A stretch of 64,000 nucleotides of DNA from Nitrincola alkalilacustris (GTDB taxonomy: Bacteria; Pseudomonadota; Gammaproteobacteria; Pseudomonadales; Balneatricaceae): contig NZ_WBOM01000002.1 of assembly GCF_008973755.1 (NCBI RefSeq), positions 553,831 to 617,830 on the forward strand, read 5' to 3'. The stretch's first letter is position 1, and every line of letters starts with the position of its first letter. This document shows, one piece after another, positions 53,939-63,171 of this stretch. Under the pieces are notes generated by a model. The model was not told the DNA's origin. It saw only the letters and a program-made list of their open reading frames with translations, and made no database searches. The translations under genes were made by a program, and so were the position numbers.

Positions 53939-54782
53939 TGGCAGGTTCATGGGCACGACTCTGTGGATAGGTCAGGAAGAATGGCTTGCCCATCAGCTCC
54001 GGCCCGAACGGGCAGACCAGGCGCCCAGAGCGTAACTCATCCTTTATCAGCTCGGTACTCATCAACGCAATGCCCTGACCATCCAGTGCTGCCGAGATAG
54101 CGTGGGTTTCATCAGAAAAGATCAATCCGGTGCCGACATCCAGTCCAGGCACCTGTGCCTGATGTTGCCAGCTGTACCAGTCAACCGGAGAGGGTATCGC
54201 CTTGCAGGGCTCAAAGTGCAGCAGGGTGTGCCGGGGTAATTGCTCAGGCTCTGTCAGCCCGAGGAATGGGCTGCAGACCGGGGCGAACATATTCACAAAC
54301 AGCTTTTCCGACACCATGCCAGGCCAGTTACCATCGCCATAGCGTATCGCCATATCCGCCATTACCCCATCCAACGTGGCATTTTCGTGTGAGGTGTGGA
54401 TGCTCAGATCCAGTTTTGGATGAGCATCCCGCAGCAGACATACCCAGGGCAGTAACCAGCGAACGGCGACAGCCGGTGTCGTCGACAGGGTGATGGCCAG
54501 GCGCTCTGGCGGTTCACGCAGTTGTGTGATGGTGTCGGCTATGGCATCAAGCGACTCACTCAGCACATGCAGCAGTCGACGCCCTTGGGGTGTCAGCACC
54601 AGTTGACGGGGCTTGCGCACAAACAGTGACAGGCCAAGAGACTCCTCCAGTTGTCTGATCTGATGGCTGATCGCAGTTGGCGACACCGACAGCTCTGCAG
54701 CCGCCTGTTTGGCGCTCAGGTGCCGTGCGGCGGCTTCAAACGCTCGCAAGGCGGAGAGTGAGGGCAGTCTGCGTGGGCTCAT
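53844..54782 (-). CDS. LysR-family regulator (GcvA/AmpR-like), divergent from azoreductase
   Basis: The protein has 312 residues. The opening SLSALRAFEAAARHLSAKQA, followed by AAELSVSPTAISHQIRQLEE, is typical of the GcvA/AmpR subgroup. The effector domain includes MADMAIRYGDGNWPGM. It is divergent from azoR across 123 bp, and LysR proteins commonly control the divergent gene. Its C-terminal coding end overlaps the GNAT gene on the opposite strand. Confidence 0.9.
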   Translation of the reverse strand: MSPRRLPSLSALRAFEAAARHLSAKQAAAELSVSPTAISHQIRQLEESLGLSLFVRKPRQLVLTPQGRRLLHVLSESLDAIADTITQLREPPERLAITLSTTPAVAVRWLLPWVCLLRDAHPKLDLSIHTSHENATLDGVMADMAIRYGDGNWPGMVSEKLFVNMFAPVCSPFLGLTEPEQLPRHTLLHFEPCKAIPSPVDWYSWQHQAQVPGLDVGTGLIFSDETHAISAALDGQGIALMSTELIKDELRSGRLVCPFGPELMGKPFFLTYPQSRAHEPAIIAIHEWVTGLREKYGTNAQAGYETHEPNNP

Positions 54783-54905
54783 GGATGAATTTTATTTTGC
54801 TGTAAGTGAAAAGAATCGTCGTTTGTCGTGCCATATAGTATCTGGCTTAATTTCATGATCTGTCAACTGACAGGTGAGATTAACTCAGTTAAAGGAGATG
54901 TAAAA

Positions 54906-55634
54906 ATGGCCCGTCTGTTATATCTGGATGCCAGTGCACGCCCTGGCCGTGCCGGTACACATGAGCATGGCTCATTAACCCGTCGTCTGACCCATCACTT
55001 CATTTCGCGCTGGCGTGCAGCCAGGCCTGAAGATCAGGTGATTTATCGTGATCTGGGGGAGACGCCCCCTGATCCGGTCAGCGGTGAGTGGATACATGCT
55101 GCATTTACATCCGAAGAGCGCCGAGAGGAGTGGATGAACGAGGTGTTGACTGAGAGCGACCGCCTGGTTGATGAGCTGGTCAGTGCGGATATCCTGGTGC
55201 TGGGAGTGCCCATGTATAACTTCAATGTGCCGTCTGCCTTCAAGGCCTGGATCGATAACATCGTGCGTGTCGGTAGAACCTTCGATTTCGATCCCTCCAA
55301 TACGCAGGAGCACTATATCCCTTTGATGACAGGGCGTCGGGCAATCGTACTCTCATCTCGTGGTGGCGTCGGGTTTGAGCCGGGTGGAGAGCTGGCGCAC
55401 ATGAATCATCTGGAGCCGAGTATCAGGACCGCTCTTGGTTTTATCGGTATCACCGAGCTGCACCAGGTGGCGATAGAGGGGCAGGAGATAGGTGGTGAGG
55501 TGTTGGCAACATCCATACGTGAGGCTGAAAATAAAATTGATCGGCTGGTTGAGGGGTTGCTGGCACAACAGCCTGAAGTCTTGCACTCAGAGAAAGCTGA
55601 CGATAGCAGGCTGATGGCTACAGAAGGGGCGTAA
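54906..55634 (+). CDS. azoR: FMN-dependent NADH-azoreductase / flavodoxin-fold quinone reductase
   Basis: From ATG 54906 (AAAGGAG upstream) the protein has 242 residues. It has the flavodoxin-like fold of AzoR: N-terminal LLYLDASARPGRAG phosphate loop, GVPMYNFNVPSAFKAWIDNI (FMN and active-site region), RTFDF and SSRGGVGF. These enzymes reduce quinones and azo dyes by two electrons, protecting against thiol-reactive stress. The NmrA-like gene follows 112 bases later, and a LysR regulator is divergent. Confidence 0.88.
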   Translation: MARLLYLDASARPGRAGTHEHGSLTRRLTHHFISRWRAARPEDQVIYRDLGETPPDPVSGEWIHAAFTSEERREEWMNEVLTESDRLVDELVSADILVLGVPMYNFNVPSAFKAWIDNIVRVGRTFDFDPSNTQEHYIPLMTGRRAIVLSSRGGVGFEPGGELAHMNHLEPSIRTALGFIGITELHQVAIEGQEIGGEVLATSIREAENKIDRLVEGLLAQQPEVLHSEKADDSRLMATEGA

Positions 55635-55746
55635 CGCCCCATAAACATTCATTTTTTTTGCAAAGGATCTATACTAAGGCTGATGAGTGCTGCCTGAGCG
55701 GATGTTAGGTATCACCCAGGGTTCTAACATAAAGGGAGTGCTCAGC

Positions 55747-56697
55747 ATGCCGAACAGAAAAATCATTGCTGTGGTCGGGGCCACAGGTGCTCAGGGTGGC
55801 GGGCTTGCCCGGGCCATTCTGCATGATATCGGAAGTGAGTTTCAGGTCCGTGCGCTGACACGCGATATAAAGTCTGGCAGTGCGATTGATCTGGCCGAGA
55901 TGGGGGCAGAGGTTGTTGAGGCGGATCTGGATGACCCTGTCAGTGTCCGTAAGGCGTTCTCCGGGGCATATGGTGCTTACTGCATGACCAATTTCTGGGA
56001 GCACTTCTCGCCGGACAAGGAGCTGAGTCAGGCTGCAAACATGGCTGCTGCGGCCAAGGCGGCCAATCTGCAGCATGTGGTCTGGTCAACGCTGGAGGAT
56101 ACACGACGCTGGGTACCGCTCGAGGATGATCGCATGCCGACCCTGATGGATAAGTATAAAGTGCCTCACTTCGATGCCAAGGGTGAGGCCAATATACTGT
56201 TTATTGAGCAGGGGATACCAACCTCCTTTTTGCTGACCTCCTTCTACTGGGATAATCTGATCTACTTCGGCATGGGGCCCAAGCGCGGTACCGATGGAGT
56301 ATTGGAGATCACCTTGCCTATGGGGGATCGCAAGCTGCCGGGTATCGCATCCGAAGATATCGGTAAATGTGCGTATGGTGTATTTCGAGAGGGTACTTCC
56401 AATATCGGAAAAATGATCGGCATTGCCGGTGGTCATCTGACCGGTGCCGAGATGGCTGAAGCGCTGACTCAGGCGCTGGGTGAGCCTGTCAGATACAATG
56501 ATGTGCCCCCTGAAGTCTATCGCAGCTTCGGCTTCCCCGGGGCGGATGATCTGGGCAATATGTTCCAGTTCAAGCGTGACTTCAATGAGTTGTTTGTATC
56601 AGCCCGCGATATCGAACGCTCACGGAAGCTAAACCCCGAGCTGCAGAGCTTTCAGCAGTGGCTGGCGCACAATAAGGACAGAATTCCGTTGGAGTAG
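55747..56697 (+). CDS. NmrA-like NAD(P)-binding protein
   Basis: From ATG 55747 (AAGGGAG upstream) the protein has 316 residues. The Rossmann motif is IAVVGATGAQGGGLARAIL, and the NmrA/HSCARG features are AYGAYCMTNFWEHFSPDKEL, HVVWSTLEDTRRW and HFDAKGEANILFIEQGIP. These proteins bind NADP and often act as redox sensors rather than dehydrogenases. Position after azoR suggests joint action in redox or quinone stress. Confidence 0.87.
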   Translation: MPNRKIIAVVGATGAQGGGLARAILHDIGSEFQVRALTRDIKSGSAIDLAEMGAEVVEADLDDPVSVRKAFSGAYGAYCMTNFWEHFSPDKELSQAANMAAAAKAANLQHVVWSTLEDTRRWVPLEDDRMPTLMDKYKVPHFDAKGEANILFIEQGIPTSFLLTSFYWDNLIYFGMGPKRGTDGVLEITLPMGDRKLPGIASEDIGKCAYGVFREGTSNIGKMIGIAGGHLTGAEMAEALTQALGEPVRYNDVPPEVYRSFGFPGADDLGNMFQFKRDFNELFVSARDIERSRKLNPELQSFQQWLAHNKDRIPLE

Positions 56698-56773
56698 GCC
56701 AGAAATATCGGGTAAGAGCTGAAAGGTGAGAGCAGTCGTTCATTGGTGTAGTATTGATCGCCGGAGGTGGCAG

Positions 56774-57748
56774 ATGAAAGGAGCCGATGCCATGAACGAT
56801 CAGCAAAGACGTCTAGCGAAGCGGGCTTCTACCAGTTTGCACTGCAGCTTCGGGTTGCCGCCTGATTATCGGCAGCAGGATATACTGGCTTTTCATCAGA
56901 GAGACACTCAGGAAGTGGCGGAGCGAGTTGATGACTCTGAGCTATGTAAAGGTTTGCGCTGGCGTGGTCATCCTGCCTGTCTGAAGATCGCTTTCGAGCC
57001 TAGCAGGGCAGAGGTAACCCTGGAGGTTGATCTGGAAGCTCATCCGTATAATGACACTCTGCCGCCCGATAGCCGGGTGCAGTTTGAATGCATGGCCAGG
57101 CGCATGCTGGGTCTGACACAGCCGGTCGAACAGTTTGAAGCGCAGTATGCCGCTCACCCATTGCTGGGGCCGCTGATCCGGCGTCGCCCAGGTTTGCGTG
57201 TGGCGATGACATCCACCCCCTTTGAGGCGCTGACCTGGGCGATTATCGGGCAGCAGATCAGCGTCAGTGCGGCCGTCTCGATCAGACGCAAGCTGATCCA
57301 GACAGCCAATATCCGCCACACAGGTGGGCTATTGTGTTACCCGGATGCGCAGGCCATTCTCGGTATCCCGGATCAGGCGCTGCTGCAGGCAGGTCTGTCC
57401 CGAACCAAGGCGCAGACGATCAAAACTCTCAGTGAAGCAGTGGTGGGTGAGGAGTTGCAACTGGATCAGTGGGTGGAGGATCTGGATGCTGAAAAGGTCA
57501 GTGAACACCTGAATGCCGTGAAAGGGATCGGCCCCTGGACCGTCAGTTATGCCCTGATGCGTGGTTTTGGCTGGCTGGATGGCTCTTTGCATGGGGATGT
57601 GGCAGTAAGGCGCAATCTTCAGGCTTTGTTGGGTCGGGATGAAAAGCTCACCCAGCAGGAAACTCAGCGCTGGCTCGCGGATTATTCACCCTGGCGAGCG
57701 CTGGTCGGTGCGCATCTATGGGCGATACAGGCTGCCGATGGTTATTGA
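56774..57748 (+). CDS. alkA: DNA-3-methyladenine glycosylase II (AlkA)
   Basis: From ATG 56774 (GGAGG upstream) the protein has 324 residues; ATG 56792, with AAGGAG upstream, is an equally plausible start. An AlkA N-terminal domain is followed by the HhH-GPD glycosylase fold: TPFEALTWAIIGQQISVSAA, VKGIGPWTVSYALMRGFG and the catalytic Asp in SLHGDVAVRRNL. It removes alkylated purines in base excision repair. No Ada-type regulator is fused or adjacent. Confidence 0.93.
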   Translation: MKGADAMNDQQRRLAKRASTSLHCSFGLPPDYRQQDILAFHQRDTQEVAERVDDSELCKGLRWRGHPACLKIAFEPSRAEVTLEVDLEAHPYNDTLPPDSRVQFECMARRMLGLTQPVEQFEAQYAAHPLLGPLIRRRPGLRVAMTSTPFEALTWAIIGQQISVSAAVSIRRKLIQTANIRHTGGLLCYPDAQAILGIPDQALLQAGLSRTKAQTIKTLSEAVVGEELQLDQWVEDLDAEKVSEHLNAVKGIGPWTVSYALMRGFGWLDGSLHGDVAVRRNLQALLGRDEKLTQQETQRWLADYSPWRALVGAHLWAIQAADGY

Positions 57749-58188
57749 TAATAAATGACATAGGAAGACGACCTTGTTGGGACTCTACTTGCGCTCGTCA
57801 TCAATTTCCAATCAACCATTCTCCATGAGATCTTTTTTGACTATCAGTCAAAAAATACTTGCTTTATGTGTGAAATTCGTTATTATTGTAAATATACAGG
57901 ATGTACCATCCTGATGCTCTTTAAAAGATATGACCTTAATCTGAACATGATTGTGACTCATTAGAGTCGATTGTCTTTGGCAATCAGCTATCCAGTAAGC
58001 GTTCAATAACCCTCATCAATGCCGCCAAGCGTAGAGGTAGTGGTTAATAGTGCATAAATCGACTGGAGGAGCAACTAAAGTTGCTCCAAGAATGAGTGGC
58101 CTGTGCTGTCCATAGCATTTCTATTCAGTTCAGTATTGTTTTGTCGACTGGTGCAATGTTGCACTGAATGACAAAGAGGTTTTAGATT
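57749..58188 (+). ncRNA. Candidate retron msr-msd non-coding region
   Basis: This 440-bp AT-rich gap precedes a reverse transcriptase operon and has no credible gene. A promoter-like pair TTGCTT (57859) and TATTAT (57881) with a 16-bp spacer opens it. It holds CAGGATG/CATCCTG (57897-57913), an 8-bp complementary pair AGTCGATT (57965-57972) and AATCGACT (58057-58064) about 85 bases apart, GGAGCAAC/GTTGCTCC (58068-58087) and GTGCAA/TTGCAC (58151-58164). The distant pair could be the a1/a2 arms of a retron RNA. I could not identify a certain priming guanosine, so RNA limits are not set. Confidence 0.5.
57833..57855. repeat. Perfect 10-bp inverted repeat at the left side of the retron region
   Basis: TTTTTTGACT (57833-57842) and AGTCAAAAAA (57846-57855) flank a 3-base centre. 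The weak GACT/AGTC core makes a poor terminator, so an operator is as likely, possibly for the XRE protein of the operon. A promoter-like pair starts four bases downstream. Confidence 0.6.
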
Positions 58189-58422
58189 ATGAATAATAGT
58201 CACCGTCTTTTAGAGAAATCCATTGAGTCGCTTAAAATGATTCGATCGGAGATGCATGATGATATGGACAGCAGTGAACAAGCGAAGCTTGACAAGGTTA
58301 TAGCGGATCTTGAAGAGTATGGGGCTGAAATGTCACCTAACCAGCTACTAAATGTACTGGGTAAGTGTTTGCTATTGGTCCCTGCTGTAGAGAAACTATT
58401 AACAGCATTGTCAAAGCTATAA
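58189..58422 (+). CDS. Small helical protein of unknown function, first gene of the retron operon
   Basis: The protein has 77 residues with AAAGAGGT eight bases before the ATG. The first two thirds are charged and helical (HRLLEKSIESLKMIRSEMHD). The end is hydrophobic (LLNVLGKCLLLVPAVEKLLT) and could insert in a membrane or bury in a partner. I do not recognise the family. AT-rich like the two genes after it, it is a candidate effector or RNA/DNA partner of the reverse transcriptase system. Confidence 0.7.
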   Translation: MNNSHRLLEKSIESLKMIRSEMHDDMDSSEQAKLDKVIADLEEYGAEMSPNQLLNVLGKCLLLVPAVEKLLTALSKL

Positions 58423-58471
58423 GTGTTGCGATGTTTACAGCAGGTCACTTCTTTTCTTGTGAGGTGAAACG

Positions 58472-58765
58472 ATGAATATTGGGAGAGCATTGACTCTTTG
58501 TAGAAATCAAAAGGGAATGACTAAAACTAAACTTGCAGAAGCAGCGGATGTTTCTATTTCATATCTAACTTTGTTAGAACAAGGAAAAAGAGACCCTAAC
58601 CTTTCAACGATAAATCAAATTTGTAAGGCTATGGATATTCCAACAAGTATTTTTATGTTTTTAGCTTCAGATGCTTGTGATCGAGAAGGGATTAGTAATG
58701 AATTAGCCGAAAAGCTGTCACATACTGCTCTTTCATTGATGGAGCAAAAAGTTGAATCAACCTAG
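58472..58765 (+). CDS. XRE-family helix-turn-helix protein of the retron operon
   Basis: The protein has 97 residues. It begins IGRALTLCRNQKGMTKTKLA, and the HTH_3 recognition region is EAADVSISYLTLLEQGKRDP, followed by a short helical tail. Its last 14 bases overlap the reverse transcriptase gene, so the pair is translationally coupled. Some retron classes carry an HTH protein as the accessory component; here it could be that, or a repressor of the operon. GAGG precedes the ATG. Confidence 0.88.
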   Translation: MNIGRALTLCRNQKGMTKTKLAEAADVSISYLTLLEQGKRDPNLSTINQICKAMDIPTSIFMFLASDACDREGISNELAEKLSHTALSLMEQKVEST

Positions 58766-59696
58766 ATATCCTTTTGCTCCTATCGGTGACCTGGAAAAGC
58801 TTTCTTTAGCTCTAGGGGTAAAATTACTGGAGCTGTATGATCTTAAAGCTCGCTCTAATGAACTTTTTTTTCAAACTAGAGATATAGTGAAGCCTGACGG
58901 ATCTCATCGGATTACTTATGATGTCAGGGCTCCGCTTAAGTTGGTTCATGGTAAAATATGTGAAGTGTTCCTTAGAAGGGTTGAGTATCCTGAATATCTT
59001 CAGGGTAGCATCAAAAAAAGAGATTACTTAACTGATGCGAATAAGCATGTTAGATCAAAGGTTTTGATTAGCGAAGATATAACGAATTTTTTTCCATGCA
59101 TCTCGAAAAAAGTCATTCATGAAGTATGGGTTGGCGTATTTGGTTTCTCTAACGAGGTTTCTGATTTTTTGGCTGAACTCGTCACGCTTGATGGTTTTGT
59201 TGTTCAGGGTTCAAAAACTAGCAGTTATCTATGCAACTTGGTTCTTTGGAGTAGAGAGGCGCAGCTAGTAAAACGGCTCAAGATGAAAGGGTTGGTATAT
59301 ACAAGGTATGTAGATGATATTACTGTGTCATCTAAAAGAATTCTTAATAACAAAGAAAAGTCTGATATTATAAATAGTATCTACGCTATGTTTCGCAGTG
59401 TCGGGGCAAAGCCCAATAGAAGAAAGCACAAAATAATGCCTCGAAGTGCGCAGCAAGAGGTTCATGGGGTAAATGTAAATAGACAGCAAGCCACGATGCC
59501 AAAATATAAAAGGAATCAAATACGGGCAGCTGTGCATGAGTGCGAGATTATATTTGATAGCGACTCAAGCTCTGAGACGTATATTTCAACGTTCAATAGT
59601 GCAATGGGTAGGGTCAATACATTAGGGCGTATGCATAAGGTTGAAGCTGAGAAGCTAAAGGTGAGGCTTGAGGCTGTTAAGCCTATACTGGTTTGA
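58752..59696 (+). CDS. Retron-type reverse transcriptase
   Basis: The protein has 314 residues from a TTG start at 58752, with GGAG seven bases upstream and a 14-base overlap with the HTH gene. Reverse transcriptase motifs in order: catalytic Asp109 in SEDITNFFPCIS, QGSKTSSYLCNL (152-163), active site YTRYVDDITVSS (Asp188/189), and VHGVNVN (237-243) at the place of the retron VTG motif. DANKH (95-99) fits the retron NAxxH element. No maturase or endonuclease domain is present, which separates it from group II introns. The three-gene AT-rich island sits between alkA and ybiT. Confidence 0.9.
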   Translation: MNQPRYPFAPIGDLEKLSLALGVKLLELYDLKARSNELFFQTRDIVKPDGSHRITYDVRAPLKLVHGKICEVFLRRVEYPEYLQGSIKKRDYLTDANKHVRSKVLISEDITNFFPCISKKVIHEVWVGVFGFSNEVSDFLAELVTLDGFVVQGSKTSSYLCNLVLWSREAQLVKRLKMKGLVYTRYVDDITVSSKRILNNKEKSDIINSIYAMFRSVGAKPNRRKHKIMPRSAQQEVHGVNVNRQQATMPKYKRNQIRAAVHECEIIFDSDSSSETYISTFNSAMGRVNTLGRMHKVEAEKLKVRLEAVKPILV

Positions 59697-59760
59697 TGCC
59701 AGCCTTATTCAGCATATCTGTTTTTAAAAAATGCATGACTACATGCCAAGTAACAATGAA

Positions 59761-59793
59761 ATGACCCATCACAGCTAGCTATGATGGGCCATT
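59761..59793. terminator. Hairpin between the retron operon and ybiT
   Basis: CCCATCA (59765-59771) and TGATGGG (59782-59788) pair, with an inner TAGCTA palindrome and partly complementary flanks. It lies between convergent genes. There is no clear T run, so terminator function is probable rather than certain. Confidence 0.5.
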
Positions 59794-59859
59794 CATTCAC
59801 ATGTTGTGCTTATTGTATTGACTCATGGTGGTCTTTATCTACGTTTAATCAGGCGCCTA

Positions 59860-61446
59860 TCAGACGATGCCCTGGCTACGCAGATAGTCGTCGTAGGTGC
59901 CGCTGAAGTCGGTGATGCCATTGGCGCTGAGTTCAACAATGCGCGTGGCCAGTGATGATACAAACTCACGGTCGTGGCTGACGAAAATCAGTGTGCCGGG
60001 GTAGTTCTCCAGTGCCAGGTTCAGCGCCTCGATCGACTCCATATCCAAGTGGTTGGTCGGCTCATCCATCAGCATCACGTTTGGTTTGATCAGTGTCAGC
60101 TTGCCGAACAGCATACGGCCCTGCTCACCACCCGAGATCACCTTTACGGACTTGCCTATCTCATCACCGGAGAAGAGCATGCGGCCCAACGCACCACGGA
60201 TCGCCTGCTCGCCACCGCTGGTCCAGCGTGACATCCACTCAAACAGTGTGGCTTCTTCGGCAAAATCCTGAGTGTGGTCCTGAGCAAAATAACCAACCTC
60301 GGCACTGTCGGTCCATTTTACCTCGCCGCTGTCGGGCGTCAGATGACCACTCATGCACTGCAGCAGGGTGGTTTTACCTATCCCGTTAGGGCCGATGATT
60401 GCAACACGCTCGCCTGCCTCCACCTGCAGGTTGAAGTTCTTGAACAGCGTGACGCCATCAAAACTCTTGGATAGATCCTTCAGGGTGACGGCCTGCTTGT
60501 GCAGTTTTTTCTGCTGCTCAAAGCGAATAAAGGGGCTGACACGGCTTGAAGGTTTCACCTCGTCGAGCTGGATCTTGTCAATCTGGCGCGCACGCGATGT
60601 CGCCTGCTTGGCTTTAGAGGCGTTGGCCGAGAAGCGGCTGACAAAGGTCTGCAGTTCGGCTATCTGTGCTTTTTTCTTGGCGTTGTCCGACATCAGGCGC
60701 TCTCTGGCCTGAGTTGCAGCGGTCATGTATTCATCATAGCTGCCTGGGAACAGGCGCAGTTCGCCATAATCCAGATCCGCCATATGGGTGCAGACCTTGT
60801 TCAGAAAGTGGCGGTCATGCGAAATGATGATCATGGTGCTGCTGCGCGACGTCAGAATCTCTTCCAGCCAGCGGATAGTGTTGATATCCAGATGGTTGGT
60901 CGGCTCATCCAGAAGCAGCACATCAGGGTCGGAAAACAGTGCCTGAGCGAGCAGAACACGCAGTTTCCAGCCGGGGGCCAGAACACTCATCGGCTCGTTA
61001 TGCTGTTCTATCGGAATTTCCAGGCCCAGCAGCAGTTCACCGGCGCGGGACTCAGCCGTATAGCCATCCATCTCGGAGAATTCGACTTCGAGCTCTGCTA
61101 CTGCCATGCCATCTTCTTCGGTCATGTCGGGTAGCGAGTAGATACGGTCACGCTCAGCCTTGACGCGCCACAGCTCCTCATGGCCCATGATGACTGTATC
61201 GATAACGCTGACGTTCTCGTAGGCGAACTGATCCTGACGCAGCTTACCCAGACGCGTGTGCTCATTCAGCATCACATGTCCGGAGCTGGGATCAAGGTCG
61301 CCTCCCAGAATTTTCATGAAGGTGGACTTGCCACAGCCGTTGGCACCGATCAAACCGTAACGGTTGCCGTTACCAAACTTGACAGAGACGTTTTCAAACA
61401 GGGGCTTGGCCCCGAACTGCATGGTGATATTAGCGGTGGAAATCAA
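59860..61446 (-). CDS. ybiT: ABC-F family ATPase YbiT
   Basis: The protein has 528 residues and follows E. coli YbiT closely along its whole length. Two ATP-binding domains show Walker [11 protein letters not shown] and [10 protein letters not shown], and Walker [12 protein letters not shown] and [10 protein letters not shown]. The inter-domain linker reads [20 protein letters not shown], then [20 protein letters not shown] proteins act at the ribosomal E site rather than in transport. It is divergent from rhlE across 248 bp. Confidence 0.95.
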   Translation of the reverse strand: MISTANITMQFGAKPLFENVSVKFGNGNRYGLIGANGCGKSTFMKILGGDLDPSSGHVMLNEHTRLGKLRQDQFAYENVSVIDTVIMGHEELWRVKAERDRIYSLPDMTEEDGMAVAELEVEFSEMDGYTAESRAGELLLGLEIPIEQHNEPMSVLAPGWKLRVLLAQALFSDPDVLLLDEPTNHLDINTIRWLEEILTSRSSTMIIISHDRHFLNKVCTHMADLDYGELRLFPGSYDEYMTAATQARERLMSDNAKKKAQIAELQTFVSRFSANASKAKQATSRARQIDKIQLDEVKPSSRVSPFIRFEQQKKLHKQAVTLKDLSKSFDGVTLFKNFNLQVEAGERVAIIGPNGIGKTTLLQCMSGHLTPDSGEVKWTDSAEVGYFAQDHTQDFAEEATLFEWMSRWTSGGEQAIRGALGRMLFSGDEIGKSVKVISGGEQGRMLFGKLTLIKPNVMLMDEPTNHLDMESIEALNLALENYPGTLIFVSHDREFVSSLATRIVELSANGITDFSGTYDDYLRSQGIV

Positions 61447-61694
61447 GGAAAGGACCCATAGATGGTGGTTGGCGTCGTATGTTGCAACATACTTGATGTA
61501 AAAGGAGCATTATTATACAGGTTTGGCGGGCAGTTGTGTTACTATGTGCTCGACTTTATGTAGTACGCTTTCCATGTAGTGTAGTAACCCAATGTAGTAC
61601 CCTTAATCGTACCTTATTGATTACCCACCCAAGTACTGTATTCAGCCTTAATTCCCATCCGTCCTTCTTTGGGACATTATATGTTCGGAGTCAC

Positions 61695-63020
61695 ATGCCT
61701 TTTGCTTCCCTCGGTCTGAACGAGCAGCTCGTTCAAGCTATTAACGAATGTGGTTATACAGAGCCAACCCCCATCCAGCGCCAGGCGATTCCTGTTGTGC
61801 TGAAAGGCGGAGATTTGCTCGCTGGTGCTCAGACCGGTACCGGCAAAACCGCAGGCTTTGGCCTGCCCATGTTGCAGCGTCTGGGTGAAACCGACGCAAA
61901 ACCCCATACCAATGGTCGTGCACCTGTGCGCGCACTGGTGCTGACACCCACACGTGAACTGGCCGCTCAGGTTGAAGATAACCTGCGCGAATATGCCAGA
62001 CACACCCCTTTTCGCACCCTGGCGGTGTTTGGTGGTGTCAACATCAACCCGCAGATGAAAGCGCTGGGTCGCAAAGTCGATATCGTGGTGGCAACGCCCG
62101 GTCGATTGCTGGATCTGGTTTCGCAGCGCGCTCTGGATCTGTCACGCATCGAGATTCTGGTGCTGGACGAAGCGGATCGCATGCTGGACATGGGCTTTAT
62201 CCGCGATATTCGTAAAATTCTGGCGATGTTGCCGAAAAAGCGTCAGAACCTGCTCTTCTCAGCGACCTTCTCGGAAGAGATCAAGGCGCTGTCGCAGGAT
62301 CTGCTGAATAACCCGGCGATGATCGAAACTGCCGTGCGCAACGCCACTGCTGATACTGTTGAGCAGGCGTTCTATGGTGTCGACAAGGGGCGTAAGCGTG
62401 ATCTGCTCAGCTACCTGATCGGCAACAATAACTGGCAGCAGGTGCTGGTCTTCACTCGCACCAAGCACGGCTCCAACCGTCTGGCTAAACAGCTGGAGCA
62501 GGATGGTCTGCCGGCGATGGCTATCCATGGTGACAAGAGTCAGGGCGCGAGAACCCGCGCACTGAAGCAGTTCAAGGATGGCGAGCTACGCGTGTTGGTT
62601 GCGACCGATATCGCAGCCCGCGGCATCGATATCAGCGAACTGCCACACGTGGTTAACTTCGAACTGCCCCACGTACCAGCCGACTACGTTCACCGTATCG
62701 GCCGTACCGGACGTGCAGGCAGCTCCGGCAGAGCCATATCACTGGTCTGTCATGAAGAGAAGCCGCAGTTCAAGGCGATCGAAAAACTGATCAACAAGCG
62801 CTACGAGCTTGAAGTGCTGCCAGGATTCGAGCCGGGCCCTGAAGAGCGTATGATGCCTGCTGCCAAGCCTGCCGGTAATGGCAGGGGGCGTGGCGGCAAT
62901 GGCAACCCGCGCCAGGGTGCGGGACGCAATGGTGTCGGTCGAAGCAAGCCGGCGACTGCAGCAGCTCCACGCAGCAACAAGCCGAGCCGTCCTCAGCGTC
63001 ATGCACGGCATGATGCCTGA
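61695..63020 (+). CDS. rhlE: DEAD-box ATP-dependent RNA helicase RhlE
   Basis: From ATG 61695 (CGGAG upstream) the protein has 441 residues. Helicase motifs in order: Q motif [26 protein letters not shown], Ia [47 protein letters not shown] and [13 protein letters not shown] basic Gly/Arg/Ala-rich tail (about 385-441, [17 protein letters not shown]) is typical of RhlE. Roles include ribosome assembly and mRNA decay. The leader carries three ATGTAGT words (61558, 61574, 61592) of unknown meaning. Confidence 0.94.
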   Translation: MPFASLGLNEQLVQAINECGYTEPTPIQRQAIPVVLKGGDLLAGAQTGTGKTAGFGLPMLQRLGETDAKPHTNGRAPVRALVLTPTRELAAQVEDNLREYARHTPFRTLAVFGGVNINPQMKALGRKVDIVVATPGRLLDLVSQRALDLSRIEILVLDEADRMLDMGFIRDIRKILAMLPKKRQNLLFSATFSEEIKALSQDLLNNPAMIETAVRNATADTVEQAFYGVDKGRKRDLLSYLIGNNNWQQVLVFTRTKHGSNRLAKQLEQDGLPAMAIHGDKSQGARTRALKQFKDGELRVLVATDIAARGIDISELPHVVNFELPHVPADYVHRIGRTGRAGSSGRAISLVCHEEKPQFKAIEKLINKRYELEVLPGFEPGPEERMMPAAKPAGNGRGRGGNGNPRQGAGRNGVGRSKPATAAAPRSNKPSRPQRHARHDA

Positions 63021-63067
63021 TATGAACAGCTCCGGCTGACAATCGGGCAATTAGTTCGTATTGAAGA

Positions 63068-63108
63068 ATCCCCTCGTGAATCTGCCAAGGTTTGCGAGGG
63101 GATTTTTT
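63068..63108 (+). terminator. Rho-independent terminator after rhlE
   Basis: CCCCTCG (63070-63076) pairs with CGAGGGG (63095-63101), followed by ATTTTTT. Flanking AAT/ATT extend the stem. It is about 50 bases past the rhlE stop. Confidence 0.9.
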
Positions 63109-63171
63109 GTTCATGGGTACGGTATTATTCCGTGATTGCGCTTAAGGTGCATAACGGCGATCATGATTGGC

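Noticed and set aside
58752..59696. Group II intron maturase or diversity-generating retroelement
   Set aside because: No maturase X or endonuclease domain, no intron ends, and no template/variable repeat pair seen nearby.
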